NCBI GenBank assembly: GCA_021153985.1
Contig: JAJKJM010000228.1
Span: 1-55,728, forward strand
DNA: 55,728 bases
Direction: 5' to 3'
DNA from: Polaromonas sp.
GTDB lineage: Bacteria; Pseudomonadota; Gammaproteobacteria; Burkholderiales; Burkholderiaceae_C
A program made the position numbers and the translations under genes. How positions within the stretch are numbered: position 1 is the stretch's first letter; each line of letters begins with the position of its first letter. The notes under the pieces were generated by a model. The model saw only the letters and a program-made list of their open reading frames with translations, was not told the DNA's origin and searched no databases. Positions 33,514 to 41,569 of this stretch are shown one piece after another.

Positions 33514-35628
33514 ATGAGCCATTGGCTTCAAGTCGTCGTCGCCGCCCCGGCCCACAGTTCCATCGCCGGGCCGCTGACCTATCAAAGTGAGTTGCCACTG
33601 CCGGTGGGCTCGCTGGTACGTGTTCCACTGGGTAGGCGCGAAGTCCTGGGCGTGGTGTGGGAGGTCCTGCCCGACAGCGGCGCGTTGCTTGAAATGCAGA
33701 CCCGCCATGTCGCCGGGGTACTGGAGGGGCTGCCCCCCTTGTCGGCCACCTGGCGAAAGCTGGTGCAGTTCACGGCGGGCTATTACCAGCGCTCGCTGGG
33801 TGAGGTGGCGCTGGCGGCCTTGCCGCCGCAGCTGCGCGACCTCAGCAGCGTGCAACTGGCCCGGCGCCTCAAACGCCCCGTGGCGGATACCAGCCACGCC
33901 CCGGCCACTACCAATTTGATAGCACTCAGCCAAGAGCAGACAAGGGCTATCGCGGAATTTGATGCGGATTCCCGGCCCGCCCTGTTGTTTGGCGCCACCG
34001 GCAGCGGCAAAACTGAGGTCTACCTGCGCGCCGCAGCCCGCGTGCTGGAGCAAGACCCGTCGGCCCAGGTGCTGGTGATGGTGCCCGAGATCAACCTGAC
34101 GCCGCAGCTGCAGTCGCGCTTTGCAGAACGTTTTGCCCACCTGGGCAAAGAGCGCGTGGTGGCGCTGCACAGCGGCCTCACGCCAGCCCAGCGCCTGAAA
34201 AGTTGGCTGGCTGCCCACGCCGGCCATGCGCGCCTGGTGCTGGGCACCCGCATGGCGGTGTTTGCCTCCATGCCCAATCTGCGCCTGCTGGTGGTTGATG
34301 AGGAACATGACCCGAGCTACAAGCAGCAGGAAGGCGCGCGTTATTCGGCGCGCGACCTGGCGGTGTACCGCGCCAAGATCGAAACCGAAGACGCCACGCA
34401 TGCCCACGGCCCCTGCCGCGTGCTGCTGGGGTCGGCCACGCCGTCGCTGGAGAGCTGGCAGGCGACGCTCACCGGCCGCTACCAGCGCCTGACCATGAGT
34501 GAACGTGTAGCGGCGGATGAAGGCGAACAGGGAAGCTTGCCCACAGTCCGGCGCGTGGACATGAACCACCAGCCCAAGCATTGCGTGATTGCGCCGCCGC
34601 TGCTGGACGCGATCGCCCAGCGCATCGCGCGCGGCGAGCAGTCCCTGATTTTTTTGAACCGGCGCGGTTATGCGCCGGTGCTGGCCTGCCACGACTGCGG
34701 CTGGAAAAGCGAATGCCCGCACTGCAGCGCCTACCGCGTCTTCCACAAGATAGACCGCACCCTGCGCTGCCACCACTGCGGTTTTACCGAACGCGTGCCG
34801 CGCGCCTGCCCGGCCTGCGGCAACATCGACATTGCCCCCGTGGGCCGCGGCACCGAGCGGCTCGAAGAGCATTTGGCCGAGTTGCTGGCAGGCGTGAAGC
34901 GGCCCGATGGCGAGCCGCCGCGCATCGCCCGCATCGACGCCGACACGACGCGGCTCAAGGGCGCACTCGAATCACAACTGGCCAGCGTGCACGCCGGCGA
35001 AGTCGACGTGCTGGTCGGCACGCAGATGATCGCCAAGGGACACGACTTCCGCCACATCACGCTGGTGGCCGCCATCAACCCCGACGGCGCGCTGTTCTCC
35101 AGCGACTTCCGCGCGCCTGAGCGGCTCTTCAGTCTCTTGATGCAGGCGGGCGGCCGAGCCGGGCGAGATGCACGGCATAGCGACGCCAGCGAGATGTGGG
35201 TGCAGACTTTTCATCCCACGCATCCGCTGTTTGAAGCGCTGAAGAAACACGACTACCCGGGTTTTGCCGACCAGCAGCTGGCAGAACGCGAAGCAGCAGG
35301 CATGTCGCCTTTTGGTTTTTCAGCGCTGGTGCGCGCCGAGGCACGCGCACAGGATGTGGCGCAAGGATTTTTGAACGCGGCTGCAGCCCAGGCCGAAGCG
35401 CAGCAGCTCACAGGGAATGGGCAAGTCACCGCCTACCCGGCCGTGCCGATGACGATACAGCGCGTGGCCAATATCGAGCGCGCGCAGATGCTGGTTGAAA
35501 GCCCGTCGCGCGCCGCGCTGCAGCGCTTTCTCTCAGCTTGGCAGCCGATGCTGTTTGAGACGCGCCAGCAGGCTGAATTCAAGAGCCTGATCCGCTGGGC
35601 GATTGATGTGGATCCGATTGCGATTTAG
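33514..35628 (+). CDS. priA: Primosomal protein N' (replication restart helicase)
   Basis: A 704-residue superfamily 2 helicase that reloads the replisome at stalled forks. The N-terminal 3'-DNA-binding domain runs to about residue 105. Walker A is GATGSGKTE (G160-T167), the Walker B DEEH lies in LLVVDEEHDPSYKQQ, and GSATPSLES is motif III. Zinc-binding cysteines are present as CHDCGWKSECPHC and CHHCGFTERVPRACPACG. The later GTQMIAKGHDF and MQAGGRAGR motifs complete the helicase. The linker before Walker A (about residues 132-150) is encoded by a diverged family A repeat. The upstream AT-rich gap has two DnaA-box matches. A family B palindrome follows the gene. Confidence 0.96.
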   Translation: MSHWLQVVVAAPAHSSIAGPLTYQSELPLPVGSLVRVPLGRREVLGVVWEVLPDSGALLEMQTRHVAGVLEGLPPLSATWRKLVQFTAGYYQRSLGEVALAALPPQLRDLSSVQLARRLKRPVADTSHAPATTNLIALSQEQTRAIAEFDADSRPALLFGATGSGKTEVYLRAAARVLEQDPSAQVLVMVPEINLTPQLQSRFAERFAHLGKERVVALHSGLTPAQRLKSWLAAHAGHARLVLGTRMAVFASMPNLRLLVVDEEHDPSYKQQEGARYSARDLAVYRAKIETEDATHAHGPCRVLLGSATPSLESWQATLTGRYQRLTMSERVAADEGEQGSLPTVRRVDMNHQPKHCVIAPPLLDAIAQRIARGEQSLIFLNRRGYAPVLACHDCGWKSECPHCSAYRVFHKIDRTLRCHHCGFTERVPRACPACGNIDIAPVGRGTERLEEHLAELLAGVKRPDGEPPRIARIDADTTRLKGALESQLASVHAGEVDVLVGTQMIAKGHDFRHITLVAAINPDGALFSSDFRAPERLFSLLMQAGGRAGRDARHSDASEMWVQTFHPTHPLFEALKKHDYPGFADQQLAEREAAGMSPFGFSALVRAEARAQDVAQGFLNAAAAQAEAQQLTGNGQVTAYPAVPMTIQRVANIERAQMLVESPSRAALQRFLSAWQPMLFETRQQAEFKSLIRWAIDVDPIAI
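33906..33966 (+). repeat. Diverged family A repeat inside priA
   Basis: CACTACCAATTTGATAGC, exactly 20 bases, GGGCTATCGCGG, then TTTGATGC, the same ending as the copy at 3103. It is in frame and encodes NLIALSQEQTRAIAEF at the start of the helicase core, in the same phase as the dsbD copies. Sequence identity is lower than for other copies. Confidence 0.6.
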
Positions 35629-35678
35629 AGCCGCCCAAAGCCACCGTTCAACTGGGCCATCTATGGAATCTACCGAAG

Positions 35679-35828
35679 AATTTATATCCGCAGATTTCGC
35701 AGATTTACGCAGATTGAAAACAAGATGGATGTTCTCAAGGCTTCACTTTGTTCTCATACATCGGTCACAAAAATTTTTATCATGATGGTCTTCATCTGCG
35801 TAAATCTGCGAAATCTGCGGATAAATTC
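35679..35828. repeat. Family B palindromic repeat, copy 2 (long-spaced)
   Basis: ATCCGCAGATTTCGC... (35686-35715) is the perfect complement of 35794-35822 over 29 bases, separated by 78 bases. The arm units match the other copies, but the TTC/GAA triplet differs from copy 1 in both arms. It lies between the convergent ends of priA and the ArsR-type regulator gene; the rest of this 251-base gap holds nothing recognised. Confidence 0.88.
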
Positions 35829-35879
35829 AGATCTCCAAATCATGACGGCGCCAGCTTCGCCGGCTTATGTGAATGGCTC

Positions 35880-36647
35880 TCAGGCAACGCGTAACGTAGG
35901 ATGCCTGCGCGCAGGAAACACATCCCCTTCGGTCACCTGACGCCAATCCTCCTGCCCCATCCAGTCACGCAATGCCACCACACCTTTGGGTGTGATCTCC
36001 AGCGCGCGCATGCCCTGGCGGCGCAGCAGCCAGCCGCGCTCCAGGCTGTGGTTGCAAATCAGCGTACCCAGTTGCCCGGCGACGTGAAAGCGGCGTTCGC
36101 TCCAGTCGAGGCAGGGGCGGCAGTAAGGCCGCTTGCTGTTGATGCTGGTTGGCGACGTTGACAGCTCAATGTCCAGGCGCGCCAGCACGGCGCTGGCTTT
36201 GGCTGTCACGTGGCCGGCCTCGCCGTCAAACGTGATGGCGCCCTCGGCCACGAGGTGATGGGCGATGGCCACGCCGAGGCGGCCTGCGATGTGGTCGTAG
36301 CAGCTACGGGCCATGCGCATGGCGGCGTCTTTGGGGCCGGGCACTACCGCGCGGCGCGGCGTGGAGGCGTTTTGCGACGCCAGCTGCGTGATGCCTTCGA
36401 GCACTCGCGCGACATCGACAGAGGCGAGGCGGTGATACCGGTGCCGGCCGTGTTGCTCCACGCGCAGCAGCCCGCCTTCGACCATCAGGGCCAGGTGCCG
36501 GCTGGCGGTTTGCGGTGAGACGTTGCCGACGCCCGCCAATTCGTGGGCGGTGAGCGAGCGGCCGTCCAGCAGCTCCATCAGCATGGCGGTGCGGGCCGGC
36601 TCGCCGACCAGCGAGGCGATGTGCGCGATTTGGTTGGTATTCATCAT
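35880..36647 (-). CDS. ArsR-family transcriptional regulator
   Basis: A 255-residue regulator. The N-terminal winged helix (about residues 8-90) shows IASLVGEPARTAMLMELLDGR, ELAGVGNVSPQTASRHLALMVEGGLL and EQHGRHRYHRLA, typical of ArsR-type repressors. The longer C-terminal half contains a ligand-free-looking stretch and CRPCLDWSERRFHVAG, with two cysteines close together that could bind a metal or form a disulfide. The start is ATG at 36647 or 36644. It is divergent from an MFS transporter, and a perfect 11-bp inverted repeat lies between them, so it probably represses the transporter gene. The inducer is unknown. Confidence 0.88.
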   Translation of the reverse strand: MMNTNQIAHIASLVGEPARTAMLMELLDGRSLTAHELAGVGNVSPQTASRHLALMVEGGLLRVEQHGRHRYHRLASVDVARVLEGITQLASQNASTPRRAVVPGPKDAAMRMARSCYDHIAGRLGVAIAHHLVAEGAITFDGEAGHVTAKASAVLARLDIELSTSPTSINSKRPYCRPCLDWSERRFHVAGQLGTLICNHSLERGWLLRRQGMRALEITPKGVVALRDWMGQEDWRQVTEGDVFPARRHPTLRVA

Positions 36648-36691
36648 GGCTTAAGACCTTCCGGGTACCCACCTTAGCAGCATCGCAAACC

Positions 36692-36719
36692 CCATGCTTC
36701 GCTCCAGGGCGAAGCATGG
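36692..36719. promoter_or_regulatory. Perfect inverted repeat between ArsR regulator and MFS gene
   Basis: CCATGCTTCGC (36692-36702) is repeated as GCGAAGCATGG (36709-36719) around a 6-base centre. It lies in the 137-base divergent promoter region, 45 bases upstream of the regulator start. ArsR repressors commonly bind such dyads, so this is the best operator candidate. Confidence 0.6.
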
Positions 36720-36784
36720 CACGCCCTCTTCGCCGCACCATGAAGGCTATGCAGCAGCCGCTGCCTTCTCACAAGGAGAACCTT

Positions 36785-38062
36785 ATGGAATTGCCAATGA
36801 CCCGAACCCTGCAGCCGCGCGCCTTCTACGGAACCACGGTGGTCCGCGCCGCCTTTGTATTGGCCATCTTTGGCTGGGGCGTAGGTTTTTACAGCCCGGC
36901 TATTTTTCTGCATGCGGTGCTGGCGCGCACCGGCTGGGCGCTGCCGCTGGTGTCGGCGGCCGTGACGTTTCACTTCCTGTTTGGCGCGGGGGTGGTGGCC
37001 TGCCTGCCGCGCATTCATGCCCGGTTGGGCGTGGCCGCAACCACGGCTGCGGGCGTCGCCGCGCTGGCCGTGGGTCTGGTGGGCTGGGCGCTTGCCGCGC
37101 AGCCATGGCAGTTGTTTGCAGCCGCCATGCTGACGGGTGGCGGCTGGGTCACGATGGGCGCGGCGGGCATCAACGCCATCCTCTCGCCCTGGTTTGTGGG
37201 CGGGCGGCCCATGGCGCTGGCCAAAGCCTATAACGGCGCCAGCCTGGGCGGCGTGATTTTCTCGCCACTGTGGGGTGCGCTGATCGCCGCGATGGGCTTT
37301 ACCGCCGCTACCGTGCTGGTGGGCGCGGTCATGCTCGTGATCGTGGCTTGCCTCTGCTTCTTTGTGGTGACGCAAACACCCGAGCGCATGGGACAGCAGC
37401 CCGACGGTGACGCGCCCGGCACGCCTTCTCGCAGCATCACCTCTGCAAACGCCAGGCCGCTGCCGGGCCGTCTGCTGTGGCGCGACCGCAGCTTTCGCAC
37501 ACTGGCCGCGGCGATGGCGCTGAGCCTTTTCACGCAGACCGGCTTGATCACGCATTTGTATTCGCTGCTGGTGTCGGCACTCGGTGCCCAAGGCGCGGGC
37601 CTGGCGATGGCGCTGGCGACCGCTTGCGCGATTGGCGGGCGCACCATCGTCGCCAAATGCATGCCCGCGGATGCCGACCGGCGCGTGGTGGCCAGCGTCA
37701 GCTACGCGGTGCAGATCGCTGGCTCGCTGTTGCTGGCTTGCGCGGCAGAACACCAGACCGCGCTGATCCTGCTGGGCGTGGTGTTGTTTGGTGTCGGCAT
37801 TGGCAACGCGACCTCGTTGCCACCCCTCGTGGCGCAGGTGGAGTTTGTCAGGGAAGATGTCGCACGCGTGGTGGCGCTGATCGTCGCGATGTCGCAGGGC
37901 CTGTGGTCGCTCGCGCCCGCCACGTTTGCCCTGTTGCTGGTGACCGGCAACGGAAGCCCGGCGCACCTGGGCGCGGGCACAGGCCTTTACTTCGGCGCGA
38001 CGATGTTGTTGCAACTGGCCGCGATCGCCTGCATGCTGGGCGGTCGCAAGCCAGTCAACTGA
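36785..38062 (+). CDS. Major facilitator superfamily transporter
   Basis: A 425-residue inner-membrane transporter with about twelve hydrophobic segments (for example VVRAAFVLAIFGWGVGFYSP, AATTAAGVAALAVGLVG, TAATVLVGAVMLVIVACLC and SLLLACAAEHQTALILLGVV). A central charged loop at about residues 200-230 separates the two halves. The start ATG at 36785 is chosen because of the strong ribosome binding site AAGGAG just upstream; an in-frame ATG 69 bases earlier is less likely. It is divergent from the ArsR-type regulator and ends 3 bases before the convergent sigma factor gene. The substrate is unknown. Confidence 0.9.
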   Translation: MELPMTRTLQPRAFYGTTVVRAAFVLAIFGWGVGFYSPAIFLHAVLARTGWALPLVSAAVTFHFLFGAGVVACLPRIHARLGVAATTAAGVAALAVGLVGWALAAQPWQLFAAAMLTGGGWVTMGAAGINAILSPWFVGGRPMALAKAYNGASLGGVIFSPLWGALIAAMGFTAATVLVGAVMLVIVACLCFFVVTQTPERMGQQPDGDAPGTPSRSITSANARPLPGRLLWRDRSFRTLAAAMALSLFTQTGLITHLYSLLVSALGAQGAGLAMALATACAIGGRTIVAKCMPADADRRVVASVSYAVQIAGSLLLACAAEHQTALILLGVVLFGVGIGNATSLPPLVAQVEFVREDVARVVALIVAMSQGLWSLAPATFALLLVTGNGSPAHLGAGTGLYFGATMLLQLAAIACMLGGRKPVN

Positions 38063-38065
38063 AAG

Positions 38066-39364
38066 TCAGCCAAGGCGTGGCGTTGCGTCGGGCTTGCAGG
38101 CTTCAGCACGCGCCAGCAGCAGTTCACGCTCACGCAGGTTGCGCGTGAGCGAAGCGGCGCGCTCGAACTCGGCATGCGCCTCTTCGAGCCGGCCCAGCTT
38201 CAACAGAAAATCAGCACGCACGCTGGGCAGCAGGTGGTAGTTTTTCATCAAGGGCTCTGCCAGCAACGCATCGGCCACCTCCAGCCCCGTCGCCGGGCCA
38301 AAGGCCATGGCCAGCGCCACAGCGCGGTTGAGCTCCACCACCGGTGAAGGCATCAGCTGCGCCAGTGCATCGTAAAGCGCGGCGATGCGCTGCCAGTCGG
38401 TGTCGGCGCCGGTGGGCGCACGCGCATGGCAGGCGGCAATGGCGGCCTGCAGCGCGTATGGCCCCAGCGCACCGCCCAGCGCCTCGGCGCGCGCCAGCGC
38501 GGCAAAGCCGCGGCGTATCAGGATGTGGTCCCAGCTTGCGCGGTTTTGTTCCAGCAGCAAGATGGGCTCACCCGACGGCCCGGTGCGCGCCTTGGCACGC
38601 GAGGCCTGGATTTCCATCAGCGCGACCAGGCCGTGCACCTCTGGCTCCTGCGTCGCCAGCTCGGCCAGCACGCGCCCCAGCCGCAAGGCCTGCTCGCACA
38701 ATGCGGGCCGCATCCAGTCGCTACCCGAGGTGGCCGAGTAGCCTTCATTGAAGATCAGGTAAATCACTTCCAGCACGGAGGCCAGCCGGGCGCTGCGCTC
38801 TTCGGGGCCGGGCACTTCAAAGGGCACACGCGCCTCGGCCAGGGTGCGCTTGGCACGTACGATGCGCTGGGCTACCGTGGGCTCGGGCACCAGGAAAGCG
38901 CGGGCAATCTCGTCAGTGCTGAGGCCGCCCAGCAGCCGCAACGTGAGCGCGATGCGCGCCTCGGTCGACAGCACAGGATGGCAGGCAGTGAAGATCAGGC
39001 GCAGCAGGTCGTCGCCATAGTCGTCGTCGCCGTCATCCCCGGACCCGGCTTCATCTACGTCGGCGAAAGCCATTTCCTGCTCCAGCTCGAGTTCATGCCC
39101 CAGCTCTTCATGCTTGAGCGCAAGCAGCTTGCGCCGCCGCAGGTAGTCGATGGCGCGGTGCTTGGCGACCGCCATGAGCCAGGCGCCGGGGTTGTCGGGC
39201 ACACCCGTCTTGGGCCAGCGCTCCAGCGCGGTGACCAGCGCGTCCTGCGCGATCTCTTCGGCCAGGCCCACCTCTTGCACCATGCGTGCAACCTTGGCGA
39301 TAACCTTGGCCGATTCGATGCGCCAGACGGCATCGATGGCACGGTGGGTTTCATGCGACGCCAT
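38066..39364 (-). CDS. ECF42-type RNA polymerase sigma factor with C-terminal TPR-like extension
   Basis: A 432-residue sigma factor, far longer than ordinary ECF sigmas (about 180-200). Region 2 covers about residues 8-80 (EIAQDALVTALERWP, GAWLMAVAKHRAIDYLRRR) and region 4 about 120-185 (LRLLGGLSTDEIARAFLVPEPTVAQRIVRAKRTL). The C-terminal 240 residues are the helical, TPR-like extension (LEVIYLIFNEGYSA, HGLVALMEIQASRAKAR, YALQAAIAACHAR) that defines ECF42. Genomic linkage to DGPF proteins, also typical of ECF42, is present. No anti-sigma factor gene is adjacent; the extension is thought to control activity in this group. It starts 6 bases after the DGPF gene 39371-39814, so the two are probably coupled. 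Confidence 0.92.
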   Translation of the reverse strand: MASHETHRAIDAVWRIESAKVIAKVARMVQEVGLAEEIAQDALVTALERWPKTGVPDNPGAWLMAVAKHRAIDYLRRRKLLALKHEELGHELELEQEMAFADVDEAGSGDDGDDDYGDDLLRLIFTACHPVLSTEARIALTLRLLGGLSTDEIARAFLVPEPTVAQRIVRAKRTLAEARVPFEVPGPEERSARLASVLEVIYLIFNEGYSATSGSDWMRPALCEQALRLGRVLAELATQEPEVHGLVALMEIQASRAKARTGPSGEPILLLEQNRASWDHILIRRGFAALARAEALGGALGPYALQAAIAACHARAPTGADTDWQRIAALYDALAQLMPSPVVELNRAVALAMAFGPATGLEVADALLAEPLMKNYHLLPSVRADFLLKLGRLEEAHAEFERAASLTRNLRERELLLARAEACKPDATPRLG

Positions 39365-39370
39365 GCGGCT

Positions 39371-39814
39371 TCAGGCGCCCTTGCCTTTGCCTGCGTTCTT
39401 CCCGCTCGGTGCTTGCTGCATCTCGGTGAAGCCGGCGGCGGCGTCCTGCACGTCGGGCGGAAAGTCCGACATCTCCTGCACCTGGCGCACTTCGATGATT
39501 TCGTTTTCGCCGCCCGGGCAGCGTGAGGCCCATTTGATCGCTTCTTCACGCGAAGCCACGTTGATCATCCAGTAGCCGCCCAGCACTTCGCGGGCTTCGG
39601 CAAAAGGGCCGTCGCTGACATGGGCCTTGCCACCCGGGAAGGTTACGCGGGCGCCCATGGAGGGCGGGTGCAGGCCGTCGAGCGCGACCAGCACGCCGGC
39701 CTTTTGCAGCTCCTCGTTGTATTTCATCATCGCGGCCACGGCATCGGCGCTGGGCAGGGTGCCGGCAGCAGCGGTTTCGTAGCCTTTGGGAATCATCAGC
39801 ATCATGAATCGCAT
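39371..39814 (-). CDS. DGPF/YCII-related domain protein
   Basis: A 147-residue protein with one YCII-related (DGPF) domain, a ferredoxin-like alpha/beta fold of unknown biochemical role. The hallmark is HVSDGPFAEAREVLGGYWMI (residues about 65-84); the N-terminus MRFMMLMIPKGYETAAA is also typical. The last 35 residues are a basic, glycine/lysine-rich tail. A good ribosome binding site (AAGGAG) precedes ATG 39814. It lies between the SRPBCC gene (67 bases upstream) and the ECF42 gene (6 bases downstream). Members are regularly ECF42 targets, so autoregulated co-expression is expected. Confidence 0.92.
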   Translation of the reverse strand: MRFMMLMIPKGYETAAAGTLPSADAVAAMMKYNEELQKAGVLVALDGLHPPSMGARVTFPGGKAHVSDGPFAEAREVLGGYWMINVASREEAIKWASRCPGGENEIIEVRQVQEMSDFPPDVQDAAAGFTEMQQAPSGKNAGKGKGA

Positions 39815-39881
39815 TTGAATACTCCTTGGGGTGAGTGGTGGGATGGGAACGTGGTTATGGGTGTGGGTATCGAACTGGGCT

Positions 39882-40418
39882 TTACTTTTCAGCAGCGGCT
39901 TTCATGGCAGCCAGCCCGTCTTCAAAGTCTTTGCCCACCATCTTGTCCATGTCGAAGAAGACATGCATGACTCTGGCCATCAAGGGGGCGGGTCCCGACA
40001 TGTCCCAGCTCACAACGCTGCCGCCAGCTTGCGGCTGGATGGTGAACACCACCTTGTTATGAGCCTCAAAAGGCTTGCTGAAGTTCAGGTCTATCTTGAC
40101 GAGCGAAGACGGCACGGATTCGGTGATCAGCATGTCGCCCATGCCGACTTCCTTGCTTTCCCACGCATAGGCCGAGCCCTTGCCGGTGGCGGGGCCGCTG
40201 AAGCTGCGCTTCATGCCGGCGTCTTTCTTCTCCCAGGGCGACCAGGCAGCCCACTGTTTGTAGTCGTTGATCAGCGGAAAGATTTTTTCGGGCGGCGCCT
40301 GGATGGTGGCCTGGCGCTGTACGCGAAAGGTGTCGGGCTTGTTGGAAGCCAATATCAGCACGGCCACAATGAAAACCACGATGGCAACGGCGGCGATGAT
40401 GGCGATGGTCTTGAACAT
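39882..40418 (-). CDS. Membrane-anchored SRPBCC-family protein
   Basis: A 178-residue protein with one N-terminal membrane segment (residues 4-24, IAIIAAVAIVVFIVAVLILAS) and a START/polyketide-cyclase-like SRPBCC domain (about 33-175). Visible domain signatures are ATIQAPPEKIFPLINDYKQWAAWSPW and the late WDMSGPAPLMARV. SRPBCC proteins bind hydrophobic ligands in a deep cavity. It starts 95 bases downstream of a TGTCGA-type promoter and leads the operon SRPBCC-DGPF-ECF42. The ligand is unknown. A ribosome binding site AAGGGA precedes the ATG. Confidence 0.88.
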   Translation of the reverse strand: MFKTIAIIAAVAIVVFIVAVLILASNKPDTFRVQRQATIQAPPEKIFPLINDYKQWAAWSPWEKKDAGMKRSFSGPATGKGSAYAWESKEVGMGDMLITESVPSSLVKIDLNFSKPFEAHNKVVFTIQPQAGGSVVSWDMSGPAPLMARVMHVFFDMDKMVGKDFEDGLAAMKAAAEK

Positions 40419-40512
40419 GTTTTGTATCCCTTAAGTTGGTGTTCGTTCACTTCATGAATGGTTGAGCGCGGATTCATCGGCCGTTCTGGTCTCCAAAAAC
40501 CGTCCGCTCACC

Positions 40513-40543
40513 GGTACGACGAACGAAAAACGAGAAATCGACA
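40513..40543 (-). promoter_or_regulatory. Candidate ECF42 promoter P1 (SRPBCC-DGPF-sigma operon)
   Basis: On the minus strand TGTCGA (40543-40538) is followed, after exactly 16 bases, by CGTCGTACC (40521-40513). The identical layout occurs at 42109-42079. TGTCGA with a downstream CGTC-type element is the promoter pattern reported for ECF42 sigmas. The SRPBCC start codon is about 95 bases downstream. Confidence 0.75.
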
Positions 40544-40640
40544 CGCTCAGCCAAAAATAGTTGAAATATTTTTAGACCGCCTCTGAACCCAGCCAAGGCC
40601 TGTTACCACCGCGTAGGCAGATGCATCAGAGGAACGACTT

Positions 40641-40711
40641 AATCTGTGTAAATCTGCGTCATCTGCGGATAAATTCTTTCATCCGCAGATGACGCAGATT
40701 TACGCAGATTG
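40641..40711. repeat. Family B palindromic repeat, copy 3
   Basis: Arms 40641-40670 and 40681-40710 are complementary over 30 bases with a single G-U wobble, around a 10-base loop. The middle triplet is GTC/GAC, different from copy 1 in both arms. It lies 11 bases beyond the stop codon of the two-domain DGPF gene. Together with P1 it fills the 303-base gap 40419-40721. Confidence 0.9.
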
Positions 40712-40721
40712 AAAACAAGAG

Positions 40722-41504
40722 TCAGCGATCTGTGGAGGTGCCGAAATCCGCCGCTTCATAAAGCAGCCTGATCTCGACCTCAACCTCCTCCGTATCGCGA
40801 AACGGGAAGGGATAAGCCAGCGCCCAGTCCACCGCGGCCTGCAGCGACCGCGCCTGGATGATCCAGAAGCCGGCCAGCAACTCCTTGGCCTCGGCAAACG
40901 GGCCGTCGATCACGCTGGGTTTGCCCTTGGTGAATTTCATGCGGGACGCACTGGCGCTGGGCTTGAGCCCTTCACCCATGAGCAGCACGCCGGCCTTGAC
41001 GGCCTCGTCGTTGTGCTGGGCCATGCGCCCCAGCCACTGGCTGTCGGGCACGATGCCGGCCTCGGCCCGGTCATTGGCCTTGAGCAAAATCATGAAGCGG
41101 CGAAACCCCTCAGGCAGGGGCGGCGCGCCTTCGCCAGCAACGCCGCGCAGGCCGCCGGGGCAGCCGCCCTCGCGGATTTCGAGCGAGGTGTTGCCGTCGG
41201 CATCTTCCTGCGGCCAGCGTTTGAGCCATTCAAGGACTTCCTGCCGCGAAGCAGCTTCCATCATGGTGAAGCCGGCGATCAGCTCTTTGGCTTCGGTGAA
41301 GGGGCCATCCGTGACCGTGGGCTTGCCGCCGGAAAACCGGATGAGCGCGCCTTTGGAACTGGGCTGCAGGCCAACGCCGCCCAGCAGCATGCCGGCCTTG
41401 GCCAGTTCTTCGTTGTAAGCGCCCATGGCGGCCAACAGCGCGGGGCTGGGCAACTCGCCGGCCTCGGTGCTCGCATCGGATTTGCGCAGGATCATGTATT
41501 GCAT
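40722..41504 (-). CDS. Tandem two-domain DGPF/YCII-related protein
   Basis: A 260-residue protein with two DGPF domains in tandem. The first (about residues 1-115) has TVTDGPFTEAKELIAGF with DGPF at 66-69. The second (about 136-255) has SVIDGPFAEAKELLAGFWII with DGPF at 200-203. The linker CPGGLRGVAGEGAPPL separates them. Most members have one domain, so this is a fusion of two paralogues, likely after a duplication. The start ATG at 41504 has a strong ribosome binding site (AAGGAG). It lies 65 bases downstream of the 41570-42007 gene and is probably transcribed with it from promoter P2. Confidence 0.92.
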   Translation of the reverse strand: MQYMILRKSDASTEAGELPSPALLAAMGAYNEELAKAGMLLGGVGLQPSSKGALIRFSGGKPTVTDGPFTEAKELIAGFTMMEAASRQEVLEWLKRWPQEDADGNTSLEIREGGCPGGLRGVAGEGAPPLPEGFRRFMILLKANDRAEAGIVPDSQWLGRMAQHNDEAVKAGVLLMGEGLKPSASASRMKFTKGKPSVIDGPFAEAKELLAGFWIIQARSLQAAVDWALAYPFPFRDTEEVEVEIRLLYEAADFGTSTDR

Positions 41505-41569
41505 GCGTGGAATCTCCTTGGAACCCGGTTTTTACCTCAAACACGGGCCCAGCAGCCAGGCGCCCGCTT

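Noticed and set aside
40641..40711. Family B copy 3 as a classical terminator
   Set aside because: The stem is long enough, but no clear T-run follows on the coding strand. It may stop or protect transcripts but not in the standard way.
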